From contig JAFKFG010000029.1 of the NCBI GenBank assembly GCA_017307355.1, positions 1 through 64,000 on the forward strand: 64,000 bases of DNA, read 5' to 3'. The translations under genes and the position numbers were made by a program. Every line of letters begins with the position of its first letter. Position 1 is the first letter of the stretch. Under the pieces are notes generated by a model that did not search any database, was not told the DNA's origin, and saw only the letters and a list, made by a program, of their open reading frames with translations. Below are positions 8,912-19,456 of the stretch, piece by piece. Source of the DNA: Alphaproteobacteria bacterium. Lineage in GTDB: Bacteria; Pseudomonadota; Alphaproteobacteria; Micropepsales; Micropepsaceae.

Positions 8912-9090
8912 GAGGTCATATATCGCCGGGAATGCGAGATTGCATCCTTTCCGGCAGGGGCGCGGTCCGGGCTTGCTGGCGTCTGTAAAAAATCGAGCGA
9001 TGTCAGGGTCCTGGCGCTTGGCGGCGGTCAAGTTGCTTCGCCGCAGGCAGGGCCCCAGAATGGCGCGACAGCAATCAGACCGTCACGGGC
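8912..9090. promoter_or_regulatory. Divergent control region between nagB-nagA and the PTS operon
   Basis: About 180 bp separates the nagB start from the PTS gene start, so both promoters and any shared operator must lie here. I see no obvious palindromic operator and no nag regulator gene in the window. The assignment is by position only. Confidence 0.4.
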
Positions 9091-11625
9091 ATGTCAGGGG
9101 TGCGGACAGTGGAGCAAAGCGGCGCGGCCCATAGCGACCCCGCATCCGGCCCGGATCTGGTTCTGTTGGCGCCATTCGATGGCTGGGCGGCGCCCTTGAG
9201 CGAAGTGCCCGATCCCGTCTTCGCGGACCGGATGATGGGCGACGGCGTGGCGATCGATCCTTTGGCGGCGGTGCTGACCGCGCCTTGCGATGGCGAAATC
9301 ATTCTGCTGCACGCGGCACTGCATGCCGTCACATTGCGGGCCGGCAACGGCGCCGAAATCCTGATGCATATCGGGCTGGACACGGTGGCGCTGGGCGGCC
9401 GGGGATTCGCCGCCCATGTCGCCCAGGGACAGACCGTCAAAGCGGGCGACAAGCTGATCTCGTTCGACTTGGATCAATTGGCGCATGCGGCCCGCAGCCT
9501 GATCACGCCCATCGTGATCACCAATGCCGACGGCTTTGTCGTCGCGCGGCGGATGGAGAATGTCAAAGTTGCGCGCGGTCAGGCGCTGATGACGGTGCGC
9601 CGCATCGCGCCCGCCCCGGCGGCGGCGGCCGGTTACGGCCGCGAAGTTCGCCGCGAATTGGTCGTGCCGATGGTCCATGGTCTTCATGCGCGGCCGGCCG
9701 CGAGATTGGCGGGCTTGGCAAAGAGCTTTGCCGCCGAGATCGCGATCCTGTCGGGCGAGACCCGCGCCAATGTGCGCAGCCCCGTCGCCTTGATGGGATT
9801 GGGTCTGACCAAGGGCGCGCGCGTGACGATTGTCGCCGCGGGCGCGGATGCCGATGAGGCCGCCGCGGCGCTGACCGCTCTGATCGAAAGCGGAATGGAC
9901 GAGGATGGCGCACCATCTGCCGCCGCCGCGATTGTGGCTGCACCTTTACCGGTCCGGGATGGCGTGCTGGCCGGTGTGCGGGCGGCGCCCGGCCTCGCAT
10001 TGGGCGTCGCCGTGCGACTGGTGCAGCCGGACATCCCTGTCGAAGAACAAGGCCAGGGCGCCGCGCATGAAATGCAGTGCCTCGGCGCGGCGCTGGCGGT
10101 GATGAAACAGAATCTACAAGCGGCGGCAGGAAAAAACGCCACCCTGTCGGCGATTCTGGAAGCGCATCTGGGAATTCTGGGCGATCCGGAATTGGCGGCC
10201 GAAGCCCGTGCCCAGATCGAGGCGGGCAAAAGCGCGGGATATGCCTGGCGCAGCGCCGTTCGGGAGCAGGTTGCCGTGCTGAAGGGGCTGAAGGATCCCA
10301 GGCTCGCCGAGCGGGCGTCCGACCTCATCGATCTGGAACGCCAGGTATTGAGCGCGCTGGGTGGCGCCGAAGCGGTGGCCATGACCTTGCCGCAGAACGC
10401 CATCCTGTTGGCCGAGGACATATTGCCGTCTCAGCTTGCGGGCATCGATGCCGCGCGCCTGGCGGGCCTTGCCATGGCGGAAGGCGGGCCCACGTCGCAT
10501 GCCGCGATCCTGGCGGCATCGATGAACATTCCCGCCCTGGTCGCGTGCGGACCGGCGTTGCTGGAAATTTCCGACGGCATGGCGGTTCTGCTGGATGCGG
10601 ATCATGGCCGCCTGACGGTCGATCCATCGCCGGCGGCGCGGGAAAAAATCGCGCGCCAGATCGCGGCGCGTCGCCGGGCGCGCCGGGACGCGCAAGCCAA
10701 TGCGCAAGCGCTTTGCCACACCAAGGACGGGGTGCGCATCGAGGTCTGCGCCAATCTGGGGTCCGTCGAGGATGCCGTGACGGCGGTCGCGGAAGGCGCG
10801 GAAGGTTGCGGCCTGCTGCGCACGGAGTTCCTGTTTTTGAACCGGCAATCGCCGCCCGGCGAAGACGAGCAGGCAGACGTCTATCGCGCCATTGCCGATG
10901 CCCTGGGCGGGCGGCCCTTGATCGTGCGCACTTTGGACATCGGCGGCGACAAGCCTGCCGCGTATCTGCCCTTTCCGCCGGAAGAAAATCCCGCATTGGG
11001 CTTGCGCGGGGTGCGCGTCAGCCTGTGGCGGCCCGATCTTCTGGCCACGCAGCTGCGCGCCATCCTGCGCGGCATTCCGCCCGCGCAATGCCGCATCATG
11101 GTTCCCATGATCGCGTCCCTGGACGAGCTGCGTCAGGTGCGGCGGATATTGGACGACGCGCGCGCCGCGTTGGGCATCGCCGACCCGGTCTCGCTGGGGG
11201 TGATGATCGAAACCCCGGCGGCGGCGATCACCGCTGACATTCTGGCGGCGGAAGCGGATTTCTTTTCCATCGGCACCAACGATCTCACCCAATATTCGCT
11301 GGCGATGGACCGGGGCAATGCGCGGCTGGCCGCGCAGTTCGATGCCCTGCATCCGGCGGTGCTGCGGCTGATCGCGGCAACCGCCAAAGGCGCGGACCGG
11401 TACGAACGCCGCACGGGCGTTTGCGGCGGCCTGGGTTCGGATGTAACAGCGGCGCCGATCCTGATCGGCCTTGGTGTCCGCAGCCTGTCGGGCACCGCCA
11501 GCCAGATCGCCGAACAGAAGGCGGCGATCGGTTCACTGACCCTCGCGCAATGCCGCGATCTTGCCGAAAAGGCGCTCGCCGCCACGTCGGCAAGCGACGT
11601 GCGCGGCCTCAATCCGGGAGATTGA
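9091..11625 (+). CDS. nagF: PTS EIIA(Glc)-HPr-Enzyme I fusion phosphotransferase
   Basis: 844-residue cytoplasmic fusion of three phosphotransfer modules. EIIA(Glc) spans residues 20-165, active His93 in EILMHIGLDTV. HPr spans about 185-270, active His199 in GLHARPA. Enzyme I spans about 290-835, phospho-His470 in GGPTSHAAI, with the GLLRTEFLF and CGGLGSD PEP-site motifs. It takes phosphate from PEP and passes it within one chain to NagE, encoded 2 nt downstream. The same domain order is known as NagF of the Pseudomonas GlcNAc system. It is divergent from nagB-nagA. The ATG at 9091 has only a weak ribosome site. Confidence 0.95.
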   Translation: MSGVRTVEQSGAAHSDPASGPDLVLLAPFDGWAAPLSEVPDPVFADRMMGDGVAIDPLAAVLTAPCDGEIILLHAALHAVTLRAGNGAEILMHIGLDTVALGGRGFAAHVAQGQTVKAGDKLISFDLDQLAHAARSLITPIVITNADGFVVARRMENVKVARGQALMTVRRIAPAPAAAAGYGREVRRELVVPMVHGLHARPAARLAGLAKSFAAEIAILSGETRANVRSPVALMGLGLTKGARVTIVAAGADADEAAAALTALIESGMDEDGAPSAAAAIVAAPLPVRDGVLAGVRAAPGLALGVAVRLVQPDIPVEEQGQGAAHEMQCLGAALAVMKQNLQAAAGKNATLSAILEAHLGILGDPELAAEARAQIEAGKSAGYAWRSAVREQVAVLKGLKDPRLAERASDLIDLERQVLSALGGAEAVAMTLPQNAILLAEDILPSQLAGIDAARLAGLAMAEGGPTSHAAILAASMNIPALVACGPALLEISDGMAVLLDADHGRLTVDPSPAAREKIARQIAARRRARRDAQANAQALCHTKDGVRIEVCANLGSVEDAVTAVAEGAEGCGLLRTEFLFLNRQSPPGEDEQADVYRAIADALGGRPLIVRTLDIGGDKPAAYLPFPPEENPALGLRGVRVSLWRPDLLATQLRAILRGIPPAQCRIMVPMIASLDELRQVRRILDDARAALGIADPVSLGVMIETPAAAITADILAAEADFFSIGTNDLTQYSLAMDRGNARLAAQFDALHPAVLRLIAATAKGADRYERRTGVCGGLGSDVTAAPILIGLGVRSLSGTASQIAEQKAAIGSLTLAQCRDLAEKALAATSASDVRGLNPGD

Positions 11626-11627
11626 TC

Positions 11628-13316
11628 ATGCGGTCCATCATGAACTGGCTGCAGCCTTTGGGCGGCGCGCTGCTGCTTCCCATCGCGGCCCTGCCCATCG
11701 CCGGATTGTTGCTGCGGCTGGGCCAGCCCGATCTTCTCAACCTGCCTTTCATCGCGGCGGCGGGCGATGCGGTGTTTTCCAACCTGGGTCTTTTGTTCGC
11801 CATCGGCGTGGCGGTGGGCTTGGCCAAGGACAATAACGGCGCGGCGGGGCTGGCGGGCGCGATCTGCTTTCTGATCGCCAGCAAGGGCGCCATCGCCTTG
11901 CTGCAGCCTCCGGCCGAATTGTTGAAGGACGTGCCGGCGGCGTTTCAAGCCATGACCATCGCCACCTTCAAGAATGACGCGATATCGCGCAGCGGCGTGC
12001 CGATGGGCCTTCTGTCCGGCATCATCGCGGGTTATGCCTATAATCGCTTCCATGGCCTGAAACTGCCGGAATATCTGGCTTTTTTCGGCGGCCGCCGGTC
12101 GGTGCCGATCATTGCGGGCCTTGGCGGGCTGGGTTTAGCGGCGATCTTCGGCTTCGGCTGGCAAGGCCTCAATCACGGGATCGATGTGGCCAGCCGCGCC
12201 GTGTTAGCGCACGGGCTTTTGGGCCCGTTCGTGTTCGGCGTGCTCAACCGGCTGCTGATCATTGTGGGCCTGCACCACATCCTGAACAATTTCGTCTATT
12301 TCATCATGGGCGATTATCACGGCGTGTTCGGCGACCTGAACCGCTTCTTCGCCGGCGATCCCACGGCGGGCGCGTTTCTTGCCGGCTTCTTCCCCGTGAT
12401 GATGTTCGGCCTGCCGGCGGCGTGCCTGGCCATGTATCACGCGGCGCGGCCGGAGCGGAAAGCAGCAGTAGCGGGTATGTTCCTGTCGATGGCGCTGACG
12501 GTGTTCATCACCGGCGTCACCGAGCCGATCGAATTTTCCTTCATCTTTCAGGCGCCGATTCTTTACGCCCTGCATGCGCTGATGAGCGGCCTCTCCGCCC
12601 TGATCATGAATCTGCTGGGCGTGCATATGGGCTACACTTTCTCGGCGGGACTGATCGACTATCTGATCAATTTCAAGTTGGCGACGCGGCCCTTGTTGCT
12701 GCTGCCGGTGGGGGCGGCCTATTTCGCCCTCTATTACGGGGTCTTCCGCTTCACCATCCAATGGTTCGATCTGGCCACGCCGGGACGCGAGAAGGTGGCC
12801 GCATCGCCCGCCGCGACACAGGCCCTGTCCGGCAGCCGGGAAGAAGGCTTTGTCGCCGCGCTGGGCGGTGCCGCCAATCTGGTTTCCATCGATGCCTGCA
12901 CCACGCGCCTGCGCCTGATCGTGGCCGATCAGAGCAAGGTCGATGAAGCGGCGCTCAAAGCGCTGGGCGCGCGAGGCGTGATCCGGCCGTCCGAGAAGGC
13001 CATTCAGATCGTGCTGGGGCCGGTGGCCGACCAGGTGGCGGGCGACATGCGCAAGGTGGTGGCGGGCGGCGCGAAAACACAAGCCCCGGCGTTGGATCGG
13101 GATCGCCTGCTCGGCCTGCTGGGGGGGAGGGGCAATCTGGCTGCGCTTGCCGTGCGTGGCAGCCGTCTTTTGGTCGAAGTGAAGGATCCGGCAAAGGTGG
13201 CCGAAAGCGATCTTGCCGCCTTTGTGCCGCGCGGGACGATCCGGACCGCGCCGGCGCGCTGGCAGATCGTCCTGGGGCCGGAAGCGGGGGCCTGGGCGGA
13301 AAAATCTGGCGCCTGA
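11628..13316 (+). CDS. nagE: N-acetylglucosamine PTS permease EIICB, NagE
   Basis: 562 residues from ATG 11628, GGGAG just upstream and 2 nt after the previous stop. An N-terminal EIIC membrane domain (residues 1-370, about ten helices, with GVTEPIEFSFIF near its end) transports GlcNAc. EIIB follows (about 400-475), with the phosphorylated Cys424 in SIDACTTRLRL. A second EIIB-like segment (about 485-555, LGGRGNLAALAVRGSRLLVE) lacks the active cysteine and looks degenerate. EIIA is supplied by the upstream fusion protein. GlcNAc specificity is inferred from nagA/nagB and from similarity to the NagE/PtsG family. Confidence 0.93.
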   Translation: MRSIMNWLQPLGGALLLPIAALPIAGLLLRLGQPDLLNLPFIAAAGDAVFSNLGLLFAIGVAVGLAKDNNGAAGLAGAICFLIASKGAIALLQPPAELLKDVPAAFQAMTIATFKNDAISRSGVPMGLLSGIIAGYAYNRFHGLKLPEYLAFFGGRRSVPIIAGLGGLGLAAIFGFGWQGLNHGIDVASRAVLAHGLLGPFVFGVLNRLLIIVGLHHILNNFVYFIMGDYHGVFGDLNRFFAGDPTAGAFLAGFFPVMMFGLPAACLAMYHAARPERKAAVAGMFLSMALTVFITGVTEPIEFSFIFQAPILYALHALMSGLSALIMNLLGVHMGYTFSAGLIDYLINFKLATRPLLLLPVGAAYFALYYGVFRFTIQWFDLATPGREKVAASPAATQALSGSREEGFVAALGGAANLVSIDACTTRLRLIVADQSKVDEAALKALGARGVIRPSEKAIQIVLGPVADQVAGDMRKVVAGGAKTQAPALDRDRLLGLLGGRGNLAALAVRGSRLLVEVKDPAKVAESDLAAFVPRGTIRTAPARWQIVLGPEAGAWAEKSGA

Positions 13317-13358
13317 TCCTGGGCTCTGCCAGAAGAAGAAAATCTTTGGGGGGTGCCC

Positions 13359-14081
13359 ATGTCCGTTCTGCTGGAAGTCTGCGTCGACAGCCCATTGGGC
13401 CTCAATGCCGCGATTGCGGGCGGCGCCGACCGGATCGAGCTTTGCTCGTCCCTGGCGGTGGGCGGGCTGACGCCAAGTCCGGGCTTCATGGCGTTGGCCG
13501 CGAAAAGCGCCCGGCCTGCCCGCGCCATGATCCGCCCCCGCGTGGGCGATTACGTCTATTCGGAAGATGAAATCGACGTGATGCGCGGCGATATCGATAC
13601 CGCGCGCGCCGCCGGCCTTGCCGGGGTGGTGATCGGCGCCAGTCTTCCCAATTGGCATCTGGACGAAAAAACCATCACGCGCCTGGCGGATCACGCCAAG
13701 GGGCTGGAGCTGACTCTGAATCGCACCGTGGACATGTCGCCCGATCCCCTGGCGGCGGTGGACATGGTGATCGCGCTGGGCTTCCGCTCGATCCTCACAT
13801 CCGGCGGCAGTTTGAAGGCGCCGGACGGAATCGAAACCATCGCGGCGATGGTGGCCCGCGCGGCGGGCCGCGTGGAAATTCTGGCCGGCAGCGGCCTCAA
13901 TCCGGGCAATGTCCGCATGATGGTCGAGAAGACCCGAGTGCGCGAAGTGCATGGCTCTTTCGCCGCGCCCTGGCCGGGCATCGACGAGAAGCTGGTGCGC
14001 TTCGGCTATATCGCGCCGGATGCGCGCGAAACCAGCGAAGCGGCCGTGCGCCAGGCGAAAGCCGCCTTGGCCTCGCTCTAA
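13359..14081 (+). CDS. cutC: CutC family protein (TIM barrel)
   Basis: 240 residues from ATG 13359, with a run of G (13347-13353) as ribosome site. CutC signatures are EVCVDSPLGLNAAIAGGADR, IELCSSLAVGGLTPSPG, IRPRVGDYVYS and the C-terminal REVHGSF. CutC was first named for copper homeostasis in E. coli, but its biochemical role is unsettled. Here it is the third gene after the PTS fusion and nagE, 42 nt behind nagE, so the context favours a role linked to amino-sugar metabolism. It ends 9 nt from the convergent sciP. Confidence 0.9.
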   Translation: MSVLLEVCVDSPLGLNAAIAGGADRIELCSSLAVGGLTPSPGFMALAAKSARPARAMIRPRVGDYVYSEDEIDVMRGDIDTARAAGLAGVVIGASLPNWHLDEKTITRLADHAKGLELTLNRTVDMSPDPLAAVDMVIALGFRSILTSGGSLKAPDGIETIAAMVARAAGRVEILAGSGLNPGNVRMMVEKTRVREVHGSFAAPWPGIDEKLVRFGYIAPDARETSEAAVRQAKAALASL

Positions 14082-14090
14082 CGGGCTCTC

Positions 14091-14450
14091 TTAGTTGGTG
14101 ATCTTGCCGCTGGTGGCGGCGCGGGCGACGGGCCGGTCCGGCTCGAACGTGAACGGCGTCGCGGCATCTTCTTTTACCGTCCAGCGGTCCATCAACTGCC
14201 CCGCGCGCAAGCCGGGAAGGCCATGGCGCGCATAGGCCTGAATCCAGGAACTGAATTCTTCATGGGAAATCGCGTAACGCGTGCAAGCTTCGGTCAAGGT
14301 GAGAAGCCCGCCATCCACGGCGGCAATCACCTCGGCCTTGCGGCGCGGAACCCATCGTCTGGTATTTTTCGGCGGCAGATTGTCGAAGGTGAGAATATTC
14401 CCACCAGGACCGATCACCTGGCTCACAGGCCTAACGCTACTACTTCCCAT
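14091..14450 (-). CDS. sciP: SciP-like CtrA inhibitor (DUF1153)
   Basis: 119-residue helix-turn-helix protein. The core from VIGPGGNILTFDNLPP through RRWVPRRKAEVIAAVDGGLL, TLTEACTRYAISHEEFSSW and RHGLPGLRA matches SciP/DUF1153, which in Caulobacter binds CtrA and blocks activation of CtrA-dependent promoters. It carries about 30 extra C-terminal residues rich in charge and proline compared with the roughly 90-residue Caulobacter protein. It has its own upstream gap of 85 bp and is probably a single-gene unit. It is a strong alphaproteobacterial marker. Confidence 0.9.
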   Translation of the reverse strand: MGSSSVRPVSQVIGPGGNILTFDNLPPKNTRRWVPRRKAEVIAAVDGGLLTLTEACTRYAISHEEFSSWIQAYARHGLPGLRAGQLMDRWTVKEDAATPFTFEPDRPVARAATSGKITN

Positions 14451-14535
14451 TGGGCGAACTCCTAATTCGCCCCAGCCGACGTCAAAGTAGACCCGCCGTC
14501 TTAATGGAAGGTCAATCTCAAATAAGAGGTTCTAA

Positions 14536-16593
14536 TCAAATTTCCGGCACACTCCTTGGTGTCGCCACAATTGCCGCAAGCTTTTCCTCGATTTTCCGGA
14601 AAAGCCCGCTCCAGTCGCCACGATTCGGCTGACGAAAAAGTTGCATTCCCGGGTACCAGGGACTGTCCTGGCGATCCTGCAGCCAGCGCCAGTCCGCGGC
14701 ATGGCGCAGCGCGACCCAAGTCGGCCGCCCCAAAGCGCCGGCAAGATGCGCCACCGACGTATCGCAACTGATGATCAGGTCCATCGCTTCCATCGCGGCG
14801 GCGGTATCGCCGAAATCAAGCGGAAAATCGCTGCCCAGATTTTCCACCCGCATGCCGTCCGGCAGCGCGTCGAGTTGTTCGATGCCATCGTCTTTTTGCA
14901 GGCTGATCAGGCGCACCTCCGGAAGCCGCGCGATATTCTCCAGGCTGCGGAGGGGAAAAGATCGCAGGCCCGCAGTATAGGAGCCTTGCCAGCAGAGGCC
15001 GATCTTGAAGCCGGTATCGCCGATCCGTTCGCGCATCCGTTCGATTCGCGCGGGTTCGGCGCTGAGATAAGGCGTCCCGGCGGGAATGGTCGCGACTTCG
15101 ATTCCCAGCGCCAATGGCAGGCTGAGCAAGAGGATATGGTAATCGAAGTCCGGCGGCGGGGCCGAAACGATTGCGATTCGCGGATCCAATGTCTGCAGCA
15201 GGCCGACAAGGCTCGGCTGCACCATCAGGATCACGCGGGCACCCCGGTCGGCGGCCAACCCGGCAAAGCGGCAGAACTGGATGGTGTCGCCCAGCCCTTG
15301 CTCGGCTTCGACGAACAGGACCTTCCCGGCGATGTCTTCCCGCCCCGTCCATCGCGGGCGTCCGCCATCGTGAAATGTATCCGGCGCCACGCGCTGCCAG
15401 CGCCATTCATAGGCAGGCCATGCCTCTCCATAACGGCCGCATGTGAGCAGGGCTTGCGCGCGCCCGAAATGCGCATCCGCAGAATTCGGGCTGAGTGCGA
15501 TGGCGCGATCGAAACTGTCCAGCGCATCGTCATGGCGCTTGAGATCGATGAGAAAATTGCCGCGGTTGATATGGGCCTGGACCAGGCCGGGCCGAAGCGC
15601 CATCGCCCGCTCCAGGCTCTCCAACCCTTCTTCCAACCGGTCCAGCAACCCCAATGCCGTGCCCCGATTGCTGTGCGCCATGGCGAAATCCGGGTCGAGC
15701 GCCAGGGCCCGGTCATGCGCCGCCAGCGCTTCCGCCGGGCGGTCCAGCGCCGCCAACGCGGTGCCGCGATTGTTATGGGCGGCCGCGGATTGGGGATCGA
15801 GCGCCACGGCGTACTCATGCGCCGCCAGCGCATCCTTAAGGCGCTTCAACATGGCCAATGCCGTGCCGCGGCCGTTATGTGCGCCGGCATGGCCCGGATC
15901 GAGCGCGATGGCGCGGTCGAAACTCTCCAGAGCTTCCCCCGCCCGCCCCAGGCTGGTCAGGACATTGCCCCGCTGAAGATGCGCGTCGGCGCTGTTGGGA
16001 TGGATCGCGATGGCGCGATCGCAATCGTCCAGCGCTTCGTCATGCCGGCTGAGTTCGGCCAGCGCGCCGGCCCGGTTGATCATGGCCTTGGCATAGGCTC
16101 GGTCCAGCGCGATGGCCAGATTGAAATCGGCCAAGGCTTCGGCGGCGCGCCCGCGTCCCGACAAGACCGTTCCGCGATTGTTATAGGCTTGCGCGTAATC
16201 GGGCTTTAGCGCGATGGCGCGGCCATAGCTTTCCAGCGCTTCGTCGAAGCGTCCCAGGGCGGCCAGCGCGGCACCGCGATTGTTGTAAAGGTCGGGCTGG
16301 TCCGGCTTCAGCGTCAGCGAGGTGTCGTAAGCGGCCAGGGCTTCCGAAAGGCGTTGCGATTGCTGGAGCGCATTGCCCAGATCGCGATGTGCCAGCGGCT
16401 GGCGCGGTTCGCGCTTCAGCGATTCCTGCAGCAATTGGATGCTGCGGGCGACCTGGCCCTGCTGCAAGGCCAGCACGCCGGACAGATAGAGGGCCTGGAA
16501 CTGGCCCGGCTGCCGGCGCAGGATTTCCGCATAGGCGCGCTCGGCCTCGGCGAATTTTCCCTGGGTATGGAGTGCAAAGGCGTCCTTGAGCAT
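14536..16593 (-). CDS. TPR-repeat protein with GT9/GT41-like glycosyltransferase domain
   Basis: About 685 residues (ATG 16593, GGAAA 10 nt upstream; ATG-equivalent at 16635 is possible). Residues 1-400 are roughly a dozen consecutive TPRs with the repeated pattern ALA.YD.AIAL.P....A...RG. Residues 410-680 form a GT-B-like domain with VLFVEAEQGLGDTIQFCRF, KIGLCWQGS, LISLQKDDG and DLIISCDTSVAHLAGALGR, shared with heptosyltransferases and with the OGT-like TPR proteins often found in alphaproteobacteria. It may glycosylate proteins such as flagellins or envelope components; acceptor and donor are unknown. No signal peptide is visible. Confidence 0.85.
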   Translation of the reverse strand: MLKDAFALHTQGKFAEAERAYAEILRRQPGQFQALYLSGVLALQQGQVARSIQLLQESLKREPRQPLAHRDLGNALQQSQRLSEALAAYDTSLTLKPDQPDLYNNRGAALAALGRFDEALESYGRAIALKPDYAQAYNNRGTVLSGRGRAAEALADFNLAIALDRAYAKAMINRAGALAELSRHDEALDDCDRAIAIHPNSADAHLQRGNVLTSLGRAGEALESFDRAIALDPGHAGAHNGRGTALAMLKRLKDALAAHEYAVALDPQSAAAHNNRGTALAALDRPAEALAAHDRALALDPDFAMAHSNRGTALGLLDRLEEGLESLERAMALRPGLVQAHINRGNFLIDLKRHDDALDSFDRAIALSPNSADAHFGRAQALLTCGRYGEAWPAYEWRWQRVAPDTFHDGGRPRWTGREDIAGKVLFVEAEQGLGDTIQFCRFAGLAADRGARVILMVQPSLVGLLQTLDPRIAIVSAPPPDFDYHILLLSLPLALGIEVATIPAGTPYLSAEPARIERMRERIGDTGFKIGLCWQGSYTAGLRSFPLRSLENIARLPEVRLISLQKDDGIEQLDALPDGMRVENLGSDFPLDFGDTAAAMEAMDLIISCDTSVAHLAGALGRPTWVALRHAADWRWLQDRQDSPWYPGMQLFRQPNRGDWSGLFRKIEEKLAAIVATPRSVPEI

Positions 16594-16668
16594 CGGATGA
16601 CGGTTTCCACGGCCTTCGAAGGCGCGTGATACCATGGCAAGCCGCCCGCGGTCACGGGTCGCCTTGCT

Positions 16669-18645
<1,977 letters not shown>

Positions 18646-18766
18646 TCCCGGCGGGTCCCGAACAAGCGCCGACGGTAAAAGGGAAAAATGGATGATGATT
18701 TAATGGGCAGGACACGGCCCAGGGCATTCGTGAGTTGTTAACCACGAAATCCGCCGTGGATCGCGA

Positions 18767-19333
18767 TCAGTTCGCGGCGCCCGGTTGCGCGATGACGTTC
18801 CGGGAAACATTGCGCCACTCGTTCAGCACCAGCAGCAGCGTGAGCAGGTCGAACAGAAGGAAGCTCAGCACCCAGCCCGACCAATGCCGCGCCAATTCCG
18901 CGCCCATATAGATCACGAAGGCGCCAAGGATCAGCGACGCGATGGGAAACACCAGGCGCCCGCCGCCGCGCAGCAAGGCCACCACCACGCCCAGTTTCAG
19001 GGTGCCATGCACCAAAAGGTAGAAGATCACGAACCCATGCGAAGTTTCCGCCAGCCGGGTGGCACCGCTGCGGATGGCGTGAAGCGCGGGATGGTGACCT
19101 GTCAGTTCCGGCGCGGTGAAGCGGATCACCCATTCGTAGACCCGCTCCGGTCCGGTGAGGCCGATCACCATGCCGGCCAAGGCTTCGAGGGCGCCGTCGA
19201 AGCCCTTGATCAGAATCGCCGCCAGATAGGCGTAGTGCAGAAGCGGCGACCGCTTGGACAAGGAAAAGTTCCCTTCGCTGGACGGTTCCTTATAGAGCCC
19301 TCGGCAATATCTGCAAAAGCCGAGCAGCTTCAT
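18767..19333 (-). CDS. DUF2127 integral membrane protein
   Basis: About 188 residues from ATG 19333 (a TTG at 19348 would add five). After a charged N-terminus there are four hydrophobic helices; the first begins LLHYAYLAAILIKGFDGALEA, which resembles DUF2127. The function of the family is unknown. It stands 120 nt upstream of the histidine kinase on the same strand, close enough for co-transcription but not overlapping. It is divergent from the NHL-repeat gene. Confidence 0.75.
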   Translation of the reverse strand: MKLLGFCRYCRGLYKEPSSEGNFSLSKRSPLLHYAYLAAILIKGFDGALEALAGMVIGLTGPERVYEWVIRFTAPELTGHHPALHAIRSGATRLAETSHGFVIFYLLVHGTLKLGVVVALLRGGGRLVFPIASLILGAFVIYMGAELARHWSGWVLSFLLFDLLTLLLVLNEWRNVSRNVIAQPGAAN

Positions 19334-19456
19334 GTGGTTAGTGGTCAATCCGGGCCCGTACCTGCCACCCTGCCGCAGCCCCCGCTTCGCTCTCGCCAGC
19401 GGAACTTCGGCTCGCTAGGGTCGCCGCCGTAAAGCGCGCGCCTTGGAGAATGAGTG

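Noticed and set aside
8912-9090. NagC/NagR-type operator
   Set aside because: No palindrome of convincing length was found, and no nag regulator gene is in the window.
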